DNA of 64,000 nucleotides from an uncultured Lachnospiraceae bacterium. GTDB lineage: Bacteria > Bacillota > Clostridia > Lachnospirales > Lachnospiraceae. The DNA lies in assembly GCA_946544235.1 (NCBI GenBank), contig CAMNMC010000116.1, positions 1 through 64,000 of the forward strand. The letters run 5' to 3'. Under the pieces are notes generated by a model. The model searched no databases. It was given only the letters and a program-made list of their open reading frames with translations, and was not told the DNA's origin. A program made the translations under genes and the position numbers. Positions 30,154-40,464 of the stretch are shown here, piece after piece. Each line of letters opens with the position of its first letter. Within the stretch, counting starts at the first letter, position 1.

Positions 30154-31515
30154 CTATTCTTCTTCGCCATCATCTTCCTCAGTAGTAAGGAATTCCGTGG
30201 AAGACTCTTCAGCCATATCCTCGGTTGTCAGTGTTTCATCCCTGTAAAATGCCCAGAGACCTGCGATCTGCCCCTCCAGTCTGTCATAATCCCACATTTT
30301 CTCGGAGTTTTTCACTGAATTCGGATCATTTACCGAAAACTTGCCATCCTTATAGCCCGTTAACACGATAAAGTGTCCGCCATCAGTAAAATCTCCCTTA
30401 TCAACGCATGCTATTATCGGATTACCTGACTCAACGGCTTCCGCCATACTGCTTTCACTGAGTCCGACCTCATAAGACCTGATACCGAATTTCTCGCAGG
30501 CTGTATGGATGAGACTCCATGCTGTACCCTGACCATCGAAATAATAATCATTTTCAAGTGCATATTTGCCTATCACTGCCGGAGAATATGCACCGCTGCC
30601 CGTCAGGTAAGTAACGACCATGGAAAGACAGGTTGGTCCGCAGCCGTTATAGGCCATCAGTCCGTCACCGTATTCCATGTATCCCCATCTCTGGTCCCAC
30701 TGAAGGAACAGAGGAATCTTACCATTCTTAACATCCTTCAGCTCTTTGGAAATATCATTATTTATAGGTCTCAGGCGAGCGTCCGGATATTCGTATATGA
30801 ACTGAAGCGCCTCATGATTCTTGTGAAGCATGAGAATAAGGTCCGTTGTGTACAGATACATATTCTGGTGTATGTAGAGAACCTTTTTCTGATCCTCTTC
30901 CGAATATTCCGAAAATTCCTTACGGATATTTACCAGCATATCCCTCGGCTTTTCTGTGGACGGCTCCTCAGTCGTCATCTCAGTAGTCGAACCGGTTTCC
31001 GCTGTCGTATCCGTCGAAGCCTCGGTAAGCTCTGTCGTCTCTGATATTGCCGTCTCGGTTTTATCATGACTCGCCTCACTCTTGTCTTTCTTATCATTAC
31101 CCTTAAGATTCAGAACGATGATAACAATATTAAATATAACAAATGCCGCTATAATGACGCCTATGACAAGTCCCGATCTGTTCGTCCTTCTGCCTCTCGG
31201 CCTGCTGCCGTTCGGTCTGTTATTATTCGGCCTGCTACTATCAGCTCTGTTATTAACCAGCCTGTTACTGTTCAAGTTGTTACTGGTTGTCCTGTTTCCG
31301 TTCGGCCTCTTGCTGTTCACCTTGTTGACAGATGTCCTGTTAGCATTTGTCTTGTTGCCGGACATTTTATTTCCCGGTGCACTGTTTCCGTTCGGTCTGC
31401 TATCAGGCGTCTTACTGCCGCTTGCCCTGTTGCCGGTTGTCCTGCCACCGTTCGGCCTGCTGCCGGCTGTTCTGTTATTCTTTATGTCTTTCCCGCTGTA
31501 CTTTCTATTACTCAT
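30154..31515 (-). CDS. C39-like (papain-fold) membrane-anchored peptidase with Asn/Arg-rich N-terminal tail
   Basis: MAYNGCGPTCLSMVVTYLTG, GGHFIVLTGYKDGKFSVNDP; TM helix SGLVIGVIIAAFVIFNIVIIVLNL. Confidence 0.82.
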   Translation of the reverse strand: MSNRKYSGKDIKNNRTAGSRPNGGRTTGNRASGSKTPDSRPNGNSAPGNKMSGNKTNANRTSVNKVNSKRPNGNRTTSNNLNSNRLVNNRADSSRPNNNRPNGSRPRGRRTNRSGLVIGVIIAAFVIFNIVIIVLNLKGNDKKDKSEASHDKTETAISETTELTEASTDTTAETGSTTEMTTEEPSTEKPRDMLVNIRKEFSEYSEEDQKKVLYIHQNMYLYTTDLILMLHKNHEALQFIYEYPDARLRPINNDISKELKDVKNGKIPLFLQWDQRWGYMEYGDGLMAYNGCGPTCLSMVVTYLTGSGAYSPAVIGKYALENDYYFDGQGTAWSLIHTACEKFGIRSYEVGLSESSMAEAVESGNPIIACVDKGDFTDGGHFIVLTGYKDGKFSVNDPNSVKNSEKMWDYDRLEGQIAGLWAFYRDETLTTEDMAEESSTEFLTTEEDDGEEE

Positions 31516-31523
31516 TAAACAAA

Positions 31524-32759
31524 TTACTCATATCTTTCATCAATTACACGCTTAGTTTTCTTCTCGCTTCGAGGAAGAACGCCCAGCTCAACCACCTTAA
31601 CAAGAGGTGTGAAGCCAATCTTGCTCTTAACCCTTGCAGCGATACGATCACTCAGATCTGCGAAATCAGTATGTCCGCTGGTCTCGACATAGATTCTGAG
31701 TGTGTCCCTTCCGTCAAGGTGAGAGATTCTGATCTGATACTCACTTGAAACCTCAGGGAAGGCCTGAAGTATCTCCTCGATCTGACTCGGAAATACATTT
31801 ACGCCCTTTATCTTCATCATGTCATCGGTACGTCCCTTGATGATGTCTATTCTCGGATAGCTTCTTCCGCACTTACATGGTTCAGGAAGTATCCTTGAAA
31901 GGTCATGTGTACGGTAACGGATGAGCGGTGCTCCCTCCTTAACGAGAGTCGTACATACGATCTCACCATACTCACCGTCAGGAAGAACCTCGCCTGTTAC
32001 AGGATCGATTATTTCAATATAAATATAATCATCCCAGTAATGCATGCCTGTCTCGCCCGGGCAGTTGATACCGATTCCCGGTCCGTAGATCTCTGTCAGA
32101 CCGTAAATATCATAAAGCTCGATACCAAGCTCCTCATGGATCCTCTTACGCATTGTATCACCCCAGCGCTCTGAACCGATGATACCCTTCTTCAGATGGA
32201 TCTTGTCCTTAACGCCTCTCTTTGCGATCTCCTCTGCCAGAAGAAGTGCATATGAAGAAGTTGAGCAGAGAACTGTTGACTCCATATCGATCATCATCTG
32301 GATCTGCTTGTCAGTATTTCCCGGTCCCATAGGAATAGCCATGGCACCAAGCTTCTCGCAGCCCAGCTGGAAGCCAATTCCTGCTGTCCACAGACCGTAA
32401 CCCGGAGTTATCTGTATTCTGTCCTTCTTTGTTATGCCGGCGGTCTCATAGCATCTTGCAAACATGATTGCCCAGTCATCAACATCCTTCGCTGTATAAG
32501 GAATTATAACAGGAAGACCTGTTGTTCCGGATGATGAATGAATACGTACTATCTCCTCTTCAGGTGCAGTCATAAGTCCTAGAGGATATGCATCCCTGAG
32601 ATCGCTCTTCTCTGAAAAAGGCAGTTTCTCAAAATCCTCCGGTGATTCAATTCTCGTGATCCCTGCTGCCGCAAGCTTACGTCCGTAAAAACTTCCTGCT
32701 GATATCAGCGCCTTTATCCTGCTGTTAACCTGTTCGATCTGTTTTTCTGAAATCTTCAT
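31524..32759 (-). CDS. paaK: Phenylacetate-CoA ligase
   Basis: RIHSSSGTTGLPVIIPYT, YDIYGLTEIYGPG, GRTDDMMKIKGVNVFPSQIEEIL. Confidence 0.92.
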   Translation of the reverse strand: MKISEKQIEQVNSRIKALISAGSFYGRKLAAAGITRIESPEDFEKLPFSEKSDLRDAYPLGLMTAPEEEIVRIHSSSGTTGLPVIIPYTAKDVDDWAIMFARCYETAGITKKDRIQITPGYGLWTAGIGFQLGCEKLGAMAIPMGPGNTDKQIQMMIDMESTVLCSTSSYALLLAEEIAKRGVKDKIHLKKGIIGSERWGDTMRKRIHEELGIELYDIYGLTEIYGPGIGINCPGETGMHYWDDYIYIEIIDPVTGEVLPDGEYGEIVCTTLVKEGAPLIRYRTHDLSRILPEPCKCGRSYPRIDIIKGRTDDMMKIKGVNVFPSQIEEILQAFPEVSSEYQIRISHLDGRDTLRIYVETSGHTDFADLSDRIAARVKSKIGFTPLVKVVELGVLPRSEKKTKRVIDERYE

Positions 32760-32924
32760 ATTTGTACCCCTTTTTTTCTTTAAAAAACTTATATCCTATA
32801 AACCCTGAGCGGGTAAAAGTCCGTCACTTCAGAATGATCCTCTCAGCCACAGATCGATGTGTATTCTAACACAGCCTCCCGTATCAATGCCAATTAATCA
32901 TTCTTAACCATTATTTAAATAATA

Positions 32925-34175
32925 TTAATGAAATACATTTCCGCCAATATTTACACCTGAGATTCCGTGCTCCTCAGCATACCATTTTGCTTTAAAATAC
33001 AGATTGGTTACATTTCTCGTTCCGTTCAGTACATCCTCCGCCGCCATATAGCAGGAGTCCTCCGGACCATTTGCGAGAATAAGTGCAAGGCTTCCCGTAT
33101 CCGCCGGTTCAAACTGATATGGTGCATAGATCACTCCCGGAATGGTATCCGGAAATCTGGAATCGTCCACTCTGTTCATAACTACGCTGCCGACTGCGAT
33201 CATTCCGCCATAATCCACACTTCCGGCTTCCGCCTGTATTATCGCTGCCAGAAGCTTGAGATCGGACTCGGTATAAGGATAGGCCTCAACATGAAAGAAT
33301 TCTGTTCCCGATTGATCTCTTATGATCGCACTTGCCATACGCCCCGAGGTCTGTCTGGCCAGCTCCCTTCGTCTTGCTTCCTCTTCTTCAACCTGAATCT
33401 TTAATGCCGCCGCGAGAGCTGACGCATTTTCCGCCTCCCTCTCCGTTTCTTCAATAAGATTCTGCAGCTCGATCAGTCTGATTTCCAGCTCATGCTGTTC
33501 ATCTCTGTATCCGATACGAATGATCTCATCCTCTTCCTTCAGAGCCTTAAGCTCCTCTGCCCGAGCAACACTGTCGTCCAGAAGTCCGTTCAGCCTGATG
33601 ATGCTGTTATTCATGTATTTATTGATTGCTTTGACGTATTCATTACGATTTATAACGTCATATTCATCCTCACCGGTAATGAATAAAAGGGGATCCTCGT
33701 AACCGCCTTCATACATCATCCTGATGATATCCGACATCGTGGCACGAAGCTCTTCAATCTGCGCCTCCAGACTTTTTATATCTTTCTCGGCCGCCTTTAT
33801 CTCCTTACTGAGCTGCTTGATCTCTTCACTGGTCTTCTCCAGATTCTCCGTCACCTCAGCGATCTCCTTGTTTTTCTGCTGAAGCTCCTCCATAAGGCGT
33901 TCTGCCATCGCTCTGTATTCTTCGGCCTTTTGTTCTTCCTCTTCCTGCTCCTGTTTTTTGTCGGAAAGTACCTCTGCTCCCAGAATATCCTTTTCTGTAC
34001 CGATCTCCGTCACCACCGAAGATTTAGGAGCATTCTGCTGTTCCTCCTTTATTACAACTGATCTGCACTTATCCTTCCGGTTATCCGGTGTCCTGCAGTT
34101 CCTACAGGAAATCCCTGCCGATACAACCAATGATACAGCCATGATCATTGTAAATACTATGCTTTTTTTCTTCAC
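32925..34175 (-). CDS. Coiled-coil protein with SleB-type cell wall hydrolase domain
   Basis: Long coiled coil, then LLAAIIQAEAGSVDYGGMIAVGSVVMNRVDDSRFPDTI. Confidence 0.85.
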   Translation of the reverse strand: MKKKSIVFTMIMAVSLVVSAGISCRNCRTPDNRKDKCRSVVIKEEQQNAPKSSVVTEIGTEKDILGAEVLSDKKQEQEEEEQKAEEYRAMAERLMEELQQKNKEIAEVTENLEKTSEEIKQLSKEIKAAEKDIKSLEAQIEELRATMSDIIRMMYEGGYEDPLLFITGEDEYDVINRNEYVKAINKYMNNSIIRLNGLLDDSVARAEELKALKEEDEIIRIGYRDEQHELEIRLIELQNLIEETEREAENASALAAALKIQVEEEEARRRELARQTSGRMASAIIRDQSGTEFFHVEAYPYTESDLKLLAAIIQAEAGSVDYGGMIAVGSVVMNRVDDSRFPDTIPGVIYAPYQFEPADTGSLALILANGPEDSCYMAAEDVLNGTRNVTNLYFKAKWYAEEHGISGVNIGGNVFH

Positions 34176-34273
34176 AATATCATCTCCATATCATCACATC
34201 ATACAGATCAATAACCATATCATCATAATCCGAGTCAAACCCTCCCCGGCTTTATCATACGGTCACAACCCAC

Positions 34274-34846
34274 TTATCCTGCATACTCCAATGCCTGATA
34301 ATTCAGCGGAAGGAATTTTTCCTTAACGGTTTCCTTCATTGCTTCCTTAACGTCCTCTTCGGAAAGTCCCAGCTTTCCGGTACGCACTGCCGCCCCGAGA
34401 AGCACCACATTCAGGACCTTTGAAGAGCCCAGCTCCTCACACGCCTTATCACCATCTACAACCGTAAGTCCTGTCACATTTTTCTGCAGATACTCAACCA
34501 TTTTCTCACCGCTGTAATCCGATCCGCTCAGCGTTGCAGTGGTCGGCTTTACGGCTCTTGTATTTACTATGACCGCGCCACCTTCCTTAAGGTATGGCAG
34601 CATTCTAACAGTTTCACCCGGCTCAAAGCCAAGTATCACGTCGGCTGAACCTCTGCCCATCATCGGACTCTCGATATCCTCTCCGATCTTCAGAAAGCTG
34701 AATACGCTTCCGCCTCTCTGAGCCATTCCGATCGTCTCGGCACTCATAACCTTAAGTCCCTTATTCATTGCGGCTTTCGCCATTATCTTGGATGCGAGCA
34801 CGGTACCCTGACCGCCAACCCCGCAAAGTACTATATTTATACTCAT
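34274..34846 (-). CDS. iorB: Indolepyruvate oxidoreductase subunit beta
   Basis: NIVLCGVGGQGTVLASKIMAKAA, AETIGMAQRGGSVFSFLKIG. Confidence 0.88.
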   Translation of the reverse strand: MSINIVLCGVGGQGTVLASKIMAKAAMNKGLKVMSAETIGMAQRGGSVFSFLKIGEDIESPMMGRGSADVILGFEPGETVRMLPYLKEGGAVIVNTRAVKPTTATLSGSDYSGEKMVEYLQKNVTGLTVVDGDKACEELGSSKVLNVVLLGAAVRTGKLGLSEEDVKEAMKETVKEKFLPLNYQALEYAG

Positions 34847-35048
34847 AAATTCCTCACATTATTTAGTATTTAATCACATGATGCCACCGCCGGAATTCCT
34901 GCATCTTCAGCATATCCCCGGCATCACATGCCCTACCAAAACAATATAACACGAAGACTGCACTGTGGCAATCAAACAATGATAAACAATCGCCTCACTG
35001 ATCATATTGAAACGCCTGCTTTTTCCGGCTTGTTCATTCACAAACCGG

Positions 35049-37643
35049 TCATTCAACCGCCTTCATCGATTCCGCCATGTCAATACGTTCAAGCTTACGC
35101 CTCATAAGGAGATCGACCGCAACGGCAAATCCTATGACCGCTATCACGGAGAACGCATAGCTCCTTCCGAGTATTACCGTCTTGAAGGAAACCATATCAA
35201 CCTTGATCTGGGAGATAACGAAGCTGTGCAGCAGTACACCCAGCGGCAGCCCGGCGATGATACCCATAAGAGTCAGGATAAAATTCTCACGGAAAACATA
35301 CGATCCGGTCTCGACCGAATAGAATCCGAGAACCTTGATCGTTGCGATTTCCCTCTTTCTTTCGATTATATTTATGTTGCTGAGATTGATAAGTACGATG
35401 AAGGCAAGTGCACCGGCACTTCCGATAACTACCCAGACAACGGCATTCAGCATTATCATCATCTTATCAACACGCTGCTTCAGTTCCGGCACAACATTCA
35501 TCGAAACCACTTCTGGGATCTCGCCAAGCGTCGCACCGAGAGCATATGCATCATCATCCGAAGAGGTGCTGACATATATTGCATTCGGCGTGTATTCCGA
35601 ACCAAAGAACTCACTGTAGGTTTCCGGTGTTATGAAAGCATAATGCCAGACATAGTTCTCAAAGATTCCGGATACCTTCAGAGTCACCTCACTGCCGTCG
35701 GAAAGTGTAAAGGTCACTTCATCTCCCGGTTTCTTCTCTGTCAGCTTTGCAATCTTCTCAGACAGAATGACCTCTCCCCGGCCCGGATAGTCATTACCTT
35801 TTATCATATTCAGCTCGATATATCCCGTCAGCTCCGCTCCTTCAGCAGCTATAAGATAGACATTCTTCACCGCATCCTTCATATTAATGTCAACCGTCGT
35901 CTGATAGAGCTCGATATGAGTACTCTGTTCGTGATTCCCGTCCTCAAACGCTTTCTCAACAGCCTCATCAAACTCCTTCCGCACATTGTCGTCAATACCG
36001 TTTTTAAATATAACGGATATATCATAAACATCTATATCCTCAAACTGGAAATTGGCTATATTTGAGACCGAGTCCTTTACGCCGAAGCCCGTGAGGACCA
36101 GCGCGGTACAGCCTGCTATACCGATGATCATCATAAACATACGCTTCTTGAAGCGGAAGATGTTTCTTGCTGTCACCTTGTGCAGGAATTTCATATGCTT
36201 CCAGAGAGGTTTCACGTATTCAAGAAAGATCCTCTTGCCAGCTGCGGGAGCCTTCGGTCTGATCAGCTCCGCAGGCATACCGCGAAGCTCTGCACGACAT
36301 GCAAAGAAGGTTGTTCCCATCGTACATATCAACGAAGCGATAACGCAGACTAAAAGAAGTCCCGGTGAAATATAATATATCGTCGGCTCGCCGTAATCAT
36401 AAAGCATCGTATATGCCCTGGCGATAACATACGGAAATACCCTGCACCCTATGAAGAAGCCCGAAACGCTTCCGATAAGCCCCGCACTGCCGGAATACAG
36501 CAGATATTTAAAAAGTATCGCCGTATTACTGTAGCCCATGGCCCGGAAGGTGCCTATCTGCCCTCTTTCATCATCTATCATTCGTGTCATAGTTGTCGAA
36601 CAGACAAGCGCAGCGATAAGGAAGAAAAATACCGGAAATATCTTAGCGATATCTCTTACTATGCTCGTATCGCTCTTGTAGCCCGCGTAGCCGGTGTTAT
36701 AATTTCTGTCCAGAACATAGGTCTCCGGCTTCGGAACACTGTCCTCCATGATAGGCCTCAGGAAGAGACTGTCCAGCATTTCCTTATATCTTTTATCAGC
36801 GACATCTCCAAGAACAGATTTTACCTTGTCTACAGCATCGTTAATCAGTGTCTTATATTCATCCGAATATATCGTCATGCCGTTTTGTACCAGTACATAG
36901 GCCTCTTTATAATAGTCAAATATAAATCCATCCTCCGGAATAAACATGACCGCTGAGATACGTCCATTTCCGATGGTTGTGGTTCCGCGCTCGCCGCTGA
37001 GATAAAGCGGTGTATCGACAAGGCCGACAACAGTGTATTCGTCATATGCAAAACACCCGGCAGTTTCTTCACTGTTTAGTTCATCTATTCTGATTTTCTC
37101 ATCCAGATATTTCCTGTCATATTTATCTGCATCCAGCAGGCATTCATCCGGCGCTTCAGGAAGCCGTCCCTCACGGAGACACAGGGTATTTATCTTTTCA
37201 GGAACACTGTAAACTCTCAGTATATCTGTATCGCCCTTCTTGTTCAGGTAGACAATATCCTCATAGTAAGATCCCTCTACGCGTACATCATAAACATCTT
37301 CCGAGTCTTTTTCCTGAATGCTATCAACCTCATTACTATTCGTTTTTTCACTCAGTGATGCATCATTTTCCTCTTCATCAACCTTCCCCGATAGTGTCTT
37401 CCCCAGTCTCTCCTCAATCTCATCAACCTCATCTTTGGTGAATCCATACGAAGATAGCAGCCTGTAATCATAAAAATAATGCCTGTTGTAGTATTTGTCT
37501 GCGGTTCCGACCATGGTTGCTTTCGTTACCTTAAGACCCGCAAAAAAACCTACCCCAAGCATGACAATAGCAAGGATAGCAAAAAATCTACCCTTGCTCT
37601 CTTTAAAGGTTCTTATGATATTTTTCAGATATGCGCTTCTCAT
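35049..37643 (-). CDS. FtsX-like ABC transporter permease, large
   Basis: FFAILAIVMLGVGFFAGLKVT, two FtsX-type TM blocks, IIERKREIATIKVLGF. Confidence 0.9.
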   Translation of the reverse strand: MRSAYLKNIIRTFKESKGRFFAILAIVMLGVGFFAGLKVTKATMVGTADKYYNRHYFYDYRLLSSYGFTKDEVDEIEERLGKTLSGKVDEEENDASLSEKTNSNEVDSIQEKDSEDVYDVRVEGSYYEDIVYLNKKGDTDILRVYSVPEKINTLCLREGRLPEAPDECLLDADKYDRKYLDEKIRIDELNSEETAGCFAYDEYTVVGLVDTPLYLSGERGTTTIGNGRISAVMFIPEDGFIFDYYKEAYVLVQNGMTIYSDEYKTLINDAVDKVKSVLGDVADKRYKEMLDSLFLRPIMEDSVPKPETYVLDRNYNTGYAGYKSDTSIVRDIAKIFPVFFFLIAALVCSTTMTRMIDDERGQIGTFRAMGYSNTAILFKYLLYSGSAGLIGSVSGFFIGCRVFPYVIARAYTMLYDYGEPTIYYISPGLLLVCVIASLICTMGTTFFACRAELRGMPAELIRPKAPAAGKRIFLEYVKPLWKHMKFLHKVTARNIFRFKKRMFMMIIGIAGCTALVLTGFGVKDSVSNIANFQFEDIDVYDISVIFKNGIDDNVRKEFDEAVEKAFEDGNHEQSTHIELYQTTVDINMKDAVKNVYLIAAEGAELTGYIELNMIKGNDYPGRGEVILSEKIAKLTEKKPGDEVTFTLSDGSEVTLKVSGIFENYVWHYAFITPETYSEFFGSEYTPNAIYVSTSSDDDAYALGATLGEIPEVVSMNVVPELKQRVDKMMIMLNAVVWVVIGSAGALAFIVLINLSNINIIERKREIATIKVLGFYSVETGSYVFRENFILTLMGIIAGLPLGVLLHSFVISQIKVDMVSFKTVILGRSYAFSVIAVIGFAVAVDLLMRRKLERIDMAESMKAVE

Positions 37644-37801
37644 ATTCTGTCACCCCGCAATCTGAAACCCAATTCTATCACTTCACAGTTATCATTCTCC
37701 GTATGATCAACTGTCCTGACACATGTTATGCAACAGACATACTGCTTTGTCACAGACAGAAATAACCTCTTTTCTCTGCAGAGCACTCATTAAATATGAG
37801 A

Positions 37802-38278
37802 TTACATCGCTCCAACCGCGCCCTTGACGAGGAAGCTGACAAGACCCATTATGATTCCTGCAAGGACAACACCGGCCATAGCAGCAGAGATGCTCTTCTT
37901 AAAATCCAGATCCAGGATACTTGCCGCAAGTGTTCCTGTCCATGCTCCCGTTCCCGGAAGAGGAATTCCTACGAAGAGAAAGAGTGCAAAATACAGTCCC
38001 TTTCCCGCCTTGGCCTTTAATTTCTCACCGCCGTGCTCACCCTTCTCCAGACAGAAGGTGAAGAATTTACCCGTAAGCTTCTTGTCCTTGCCCCAGATCA
38101 GGACCTTCCTTGCGAAAAAGAAGATGACAGGCACCGGAAGCATATTTCCGACTATTGCAACCGCATAGGACAGCGGCATATTGAGACCGAAGCCCACGGC
38201 ATAAGGTATCGCGCCCCTCAGCTCAATGAGAGGGACCATGGAAATAAAAAAAACCATAATATATTTGTTCATTATCAA
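37802..38278 (-). CDS. Small multi-drug export protein (COG2426-like)
   Basis: FFISMVPLIELRGAIPYAVGFGLN, GIPLPGTGAWTGTLAA. Confidence 0.85.
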   Translation of the reverse strand: MIMNKYIMVFFISMVPLIELRGAIPYAVGFGLNMPLSYAVAIVGNMLPVPVIFFFARKVLIWGKDKKLTGKFFTFCLEKGEHGGEKLKAKAGKGLYFALFLFVGIPLPGTGAWTGTLAASILDLDFKKSISAAMAGVVLAGIIMGLVSFLVKGAVGAM

Positions 38279-38294
38279 TCAGTCTCCGATATAA

Positions 38295-38591
38295 TTATTC
38301 TATATTTAAAATGCCGGCAAATCCTGTCATAACAAAAACCCCCATGACTTCCGGACACACATTTCTGACAACCATCTCACCCTGCTCCTCCATGGTCTGC
38401 ATGGTTGTGAGTAATACTCGAAGACCGGCACTTGAAATATACGACAGATCGCTAAGATCAACGATCAGCTTTTCAACTCCTTCGAGAGCCGGCTCAATCT
38501 GCTCCTCAAACTCCGGGGCTGCCAGAGTATCAAGTCTTCCTTCAAGTTCAACCGTAAGTTCGGCTCCGTTTCTGTTCATTGTGGCATTCAT
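38295..38591 (-). CDS. STAS-domain anti-sigma factor antagonist
   Basis: LEGRLDTLAAPEFE, LIVDLSDLSYISSAGLRVLL. Confidence 0.92.
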   Translation of the reverse strand: MNATMNRNGAELTVELEGRLDTLAAPEFEEQIEPALEGVEKLIVDLSDLSYISSAGLRVLLTTMQTMEEQGEMVVRNVCPEVMGVFVMTGFAGILNIE

Positions 38592-38679
38592 TTAATATTC
38601 CTCCATTATTTTTATCACGATTTATGATCCGGCCATCCTGTCCGGAAGACCGGCAGATTGATCAAAACATTCGAAAGCC

Positions 38680-40422
38680 TTACAAATATTTAACAGCCAT
38701 CATTGTAAGGTCATCAAACTGCGGTGCTTCTCTGACAAAGCTCCTTACCGCATCGTTAACATTATGAAGCAGTTTTTCAGGAGAGCCATCCGGTTCATGA
38801 TTCAGTGCTTCAGTCAGTCTGTCCATTCCAAACATCTTATTGTCGGAATCGGTCGCCTCCGGAATACCATCAGTATATACAAAGACTGTGCTGCCACTCT
38901 CAAGAGAAAATTCATAATCCTTGTATTTTACCTTATTCAATCCACCTATAACAAATCCATGTTCATCCTTAAGGATCTCAAACCGACCTTCAGGACGACG
39001 TATCACAGGATATTCATGACCTGCATTTGAAGCTGTGACCTTTCCCGTTGATATCTCCAGTATTCCGAGCCATACCGTCACAAACATCTTCTGCTTGTTA
39101 TTCTTGCAGATGGTCTCGTTTGTTCTTTCAAGTACCTCATGAGGTGTCAGCCCCATCATTGCATAGTTATTTATGAGCATCTTTGACATCATCATGAAGA
39201 GTGCGGCCGGAACTCCCTTGCCGGATACATCTGCCATGACCATGGCAAGATGATCGTCATCTATAAAGAAGAAATCATAGAAATCTCCGCCGACTTCCTT
39301 CGCAGGTGTCATGGATGCATATATATCAAATTCCTTACGATCCGGGAAGGCAGGAAATACATTCGGAAGCTGTTCTGTCTGTATCTTTCTGGCCATATCC
39401 AGTTCTGCCGATACTCTCTCCTTTTCGCCGACCAGCCGGATATTATCCTCAGTATACTGGTCTATCTCCTTTGCCAGCCCGGCAATATCATCAGAGAGAC
39501 GGCCGAGCTCATTTCTAACATTCATTTCAGCCGTGGACTTTACTACGGCTTCGCTGTCCTTATCCTCCCTGTATTTCAGCACTATCCTCTGAAGCTTTGA
39601 AACAGGTGCTATAGCTTTTCTGTAGAGCAGTATTAGAAGGAGACTAATGGCGATCATCATGCCGCCGATACCGATCAAAAGTGCCTTACTGAGGGTGGTT
39701 CCCATTGTTTTCCTGAAATCATCCCATTTAAATACAATTCCCAGTAGCACTCTAAGTTTACCATTGTAATAAATCGGCTTGTATGCTATATAATAATTTC
39801 CTTTTTCCGGAAAATCCGTTGCCCTCTCAAAGAACATCTTTCCGGATCCGCTTTTTCTCATTTCCTTTACTACAGGACGATCTCCAAAATCATCAGAAAT
39901 ATACTCTCCCGCCATAATCGCAGATCCGCTTCTTCTGTAATCTGAAATGATCATGCCTGCATAATCTTCAGTCACATCTACGATAAAGAATTCCTCATAT
40001 CCGCTCTCTGTTCCATACTGCTGAGCATAAAAAACATAAGTCTGATAGTATCCCTTTGCGTAGTAAGCCTGAACTAAAGAAGACGCAGAATTCAGCCATT
40101 CGACCTCTGTTTTTAGCTCGTAGCTTTCATTGGCTGCATCCCAAAATGCTTCTTCCTCCTCCTTGGTGTAATCCTCCCGCATGTATACGGGATTCCTTTC
40201 CCAGGAGTCAAGATACCATTCCATCTCATCATCTTCTACGTAACTATATTCCTGATAATATGATTCAAGAAAGTATTCCATATGATCATTCTTAGCCTCA
40301 AGGAAGCCATCAACCGAGCTTTCATATACTGCCCAGACCATGACTACCAGCATAAGCATGAGTATCGGAAAGGTTATAAGGAGTACCTGCATAAGCAGTT
40401 TTCTGTTTTTCTTCTTTTTCAT
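38680..40422 (-). CDS. PP2C-type (SpoIIE/RsbU) phosphatase with extracellular sensor and HAMP-like region
   Basis: ARKIQTEQLPNVFPAFP, EVGGDFYDFFFIDDDHLAMVMADVSGKGVPAALFM. Confidence 0.92.
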   Translation of the reverse strand: MKKKKNRKLLMQVLLITFPILMLMLVVMVWAVYESSVDGFLEAKNDHMEYFLESYYQEYSYVEDDEMEWYLDSWERNPVYMREDYTKEEEEAFWDAANESYELKTEVEWLNSASSLVQAYYAKGYYQTYVFYAQQYGTESGYEEFFIVDVTEDYAGMIISDYRRSGSAIMAGEYISDDFGDRPVVKEMRKSGSGKMFFERATDFPEKGNYYIAYKPIYYNGKLRVLLGIVFKWDDFRKTMGTTLSKALLIGIGGMMIAISLLLILLYRKAIAPVSKLQRIVLKYREDKDSEAVVKSTAEMNVRNELGRLSDDIAGLAKEIDQYTEDNIRLVGEKERVSAELDMARKIQTEQLPNVFPAFPDRKEFDIYASMTPAKEVGGDFYDFFFIDDDHLAMVMADVSGKGVPAALFMMMSKMLINNYAMMGLTPHEVLERTNETICKNNKQKMFVTVWLGILEISTGKVTASNAGHEYPVIRRPEGRFEILKDEHGFVIGGLNKVKYKDYEFSLESGSTVFVYTDGIPEATDSDNKMFGMDRLTEALNHEPDGSPEKLLHNVNDAVRSFVREAPQFDDLTMMAVKYL

Positions 40423-40464
40423 TATCGCACCTTCTTTTCTCCGAGTAAGAACATGCTGCTAATC

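Noticed and set aside
31082-31555. 157-aa plus-strand Leu-rich ORF and overlapping frames
   Set aside because: Mirror of the repetitive Asn/Arg-rich tail; no RBS or domain.
32780-32875. TPP riboswitch upstream of paaK (CTGAGA-like element on minus strand)
   Set aside because: The ACCTGATCTGG and TAATACCAGCG-type parts are missing; only a GCTGAG/CTCAG pairing and a small ACCC/GGGT hairpin are seen.
35007-36065. 352-aa plus-strand ORF
   Set aside because: Antisense to the FtsX permease, no recognisable domain; spurious.
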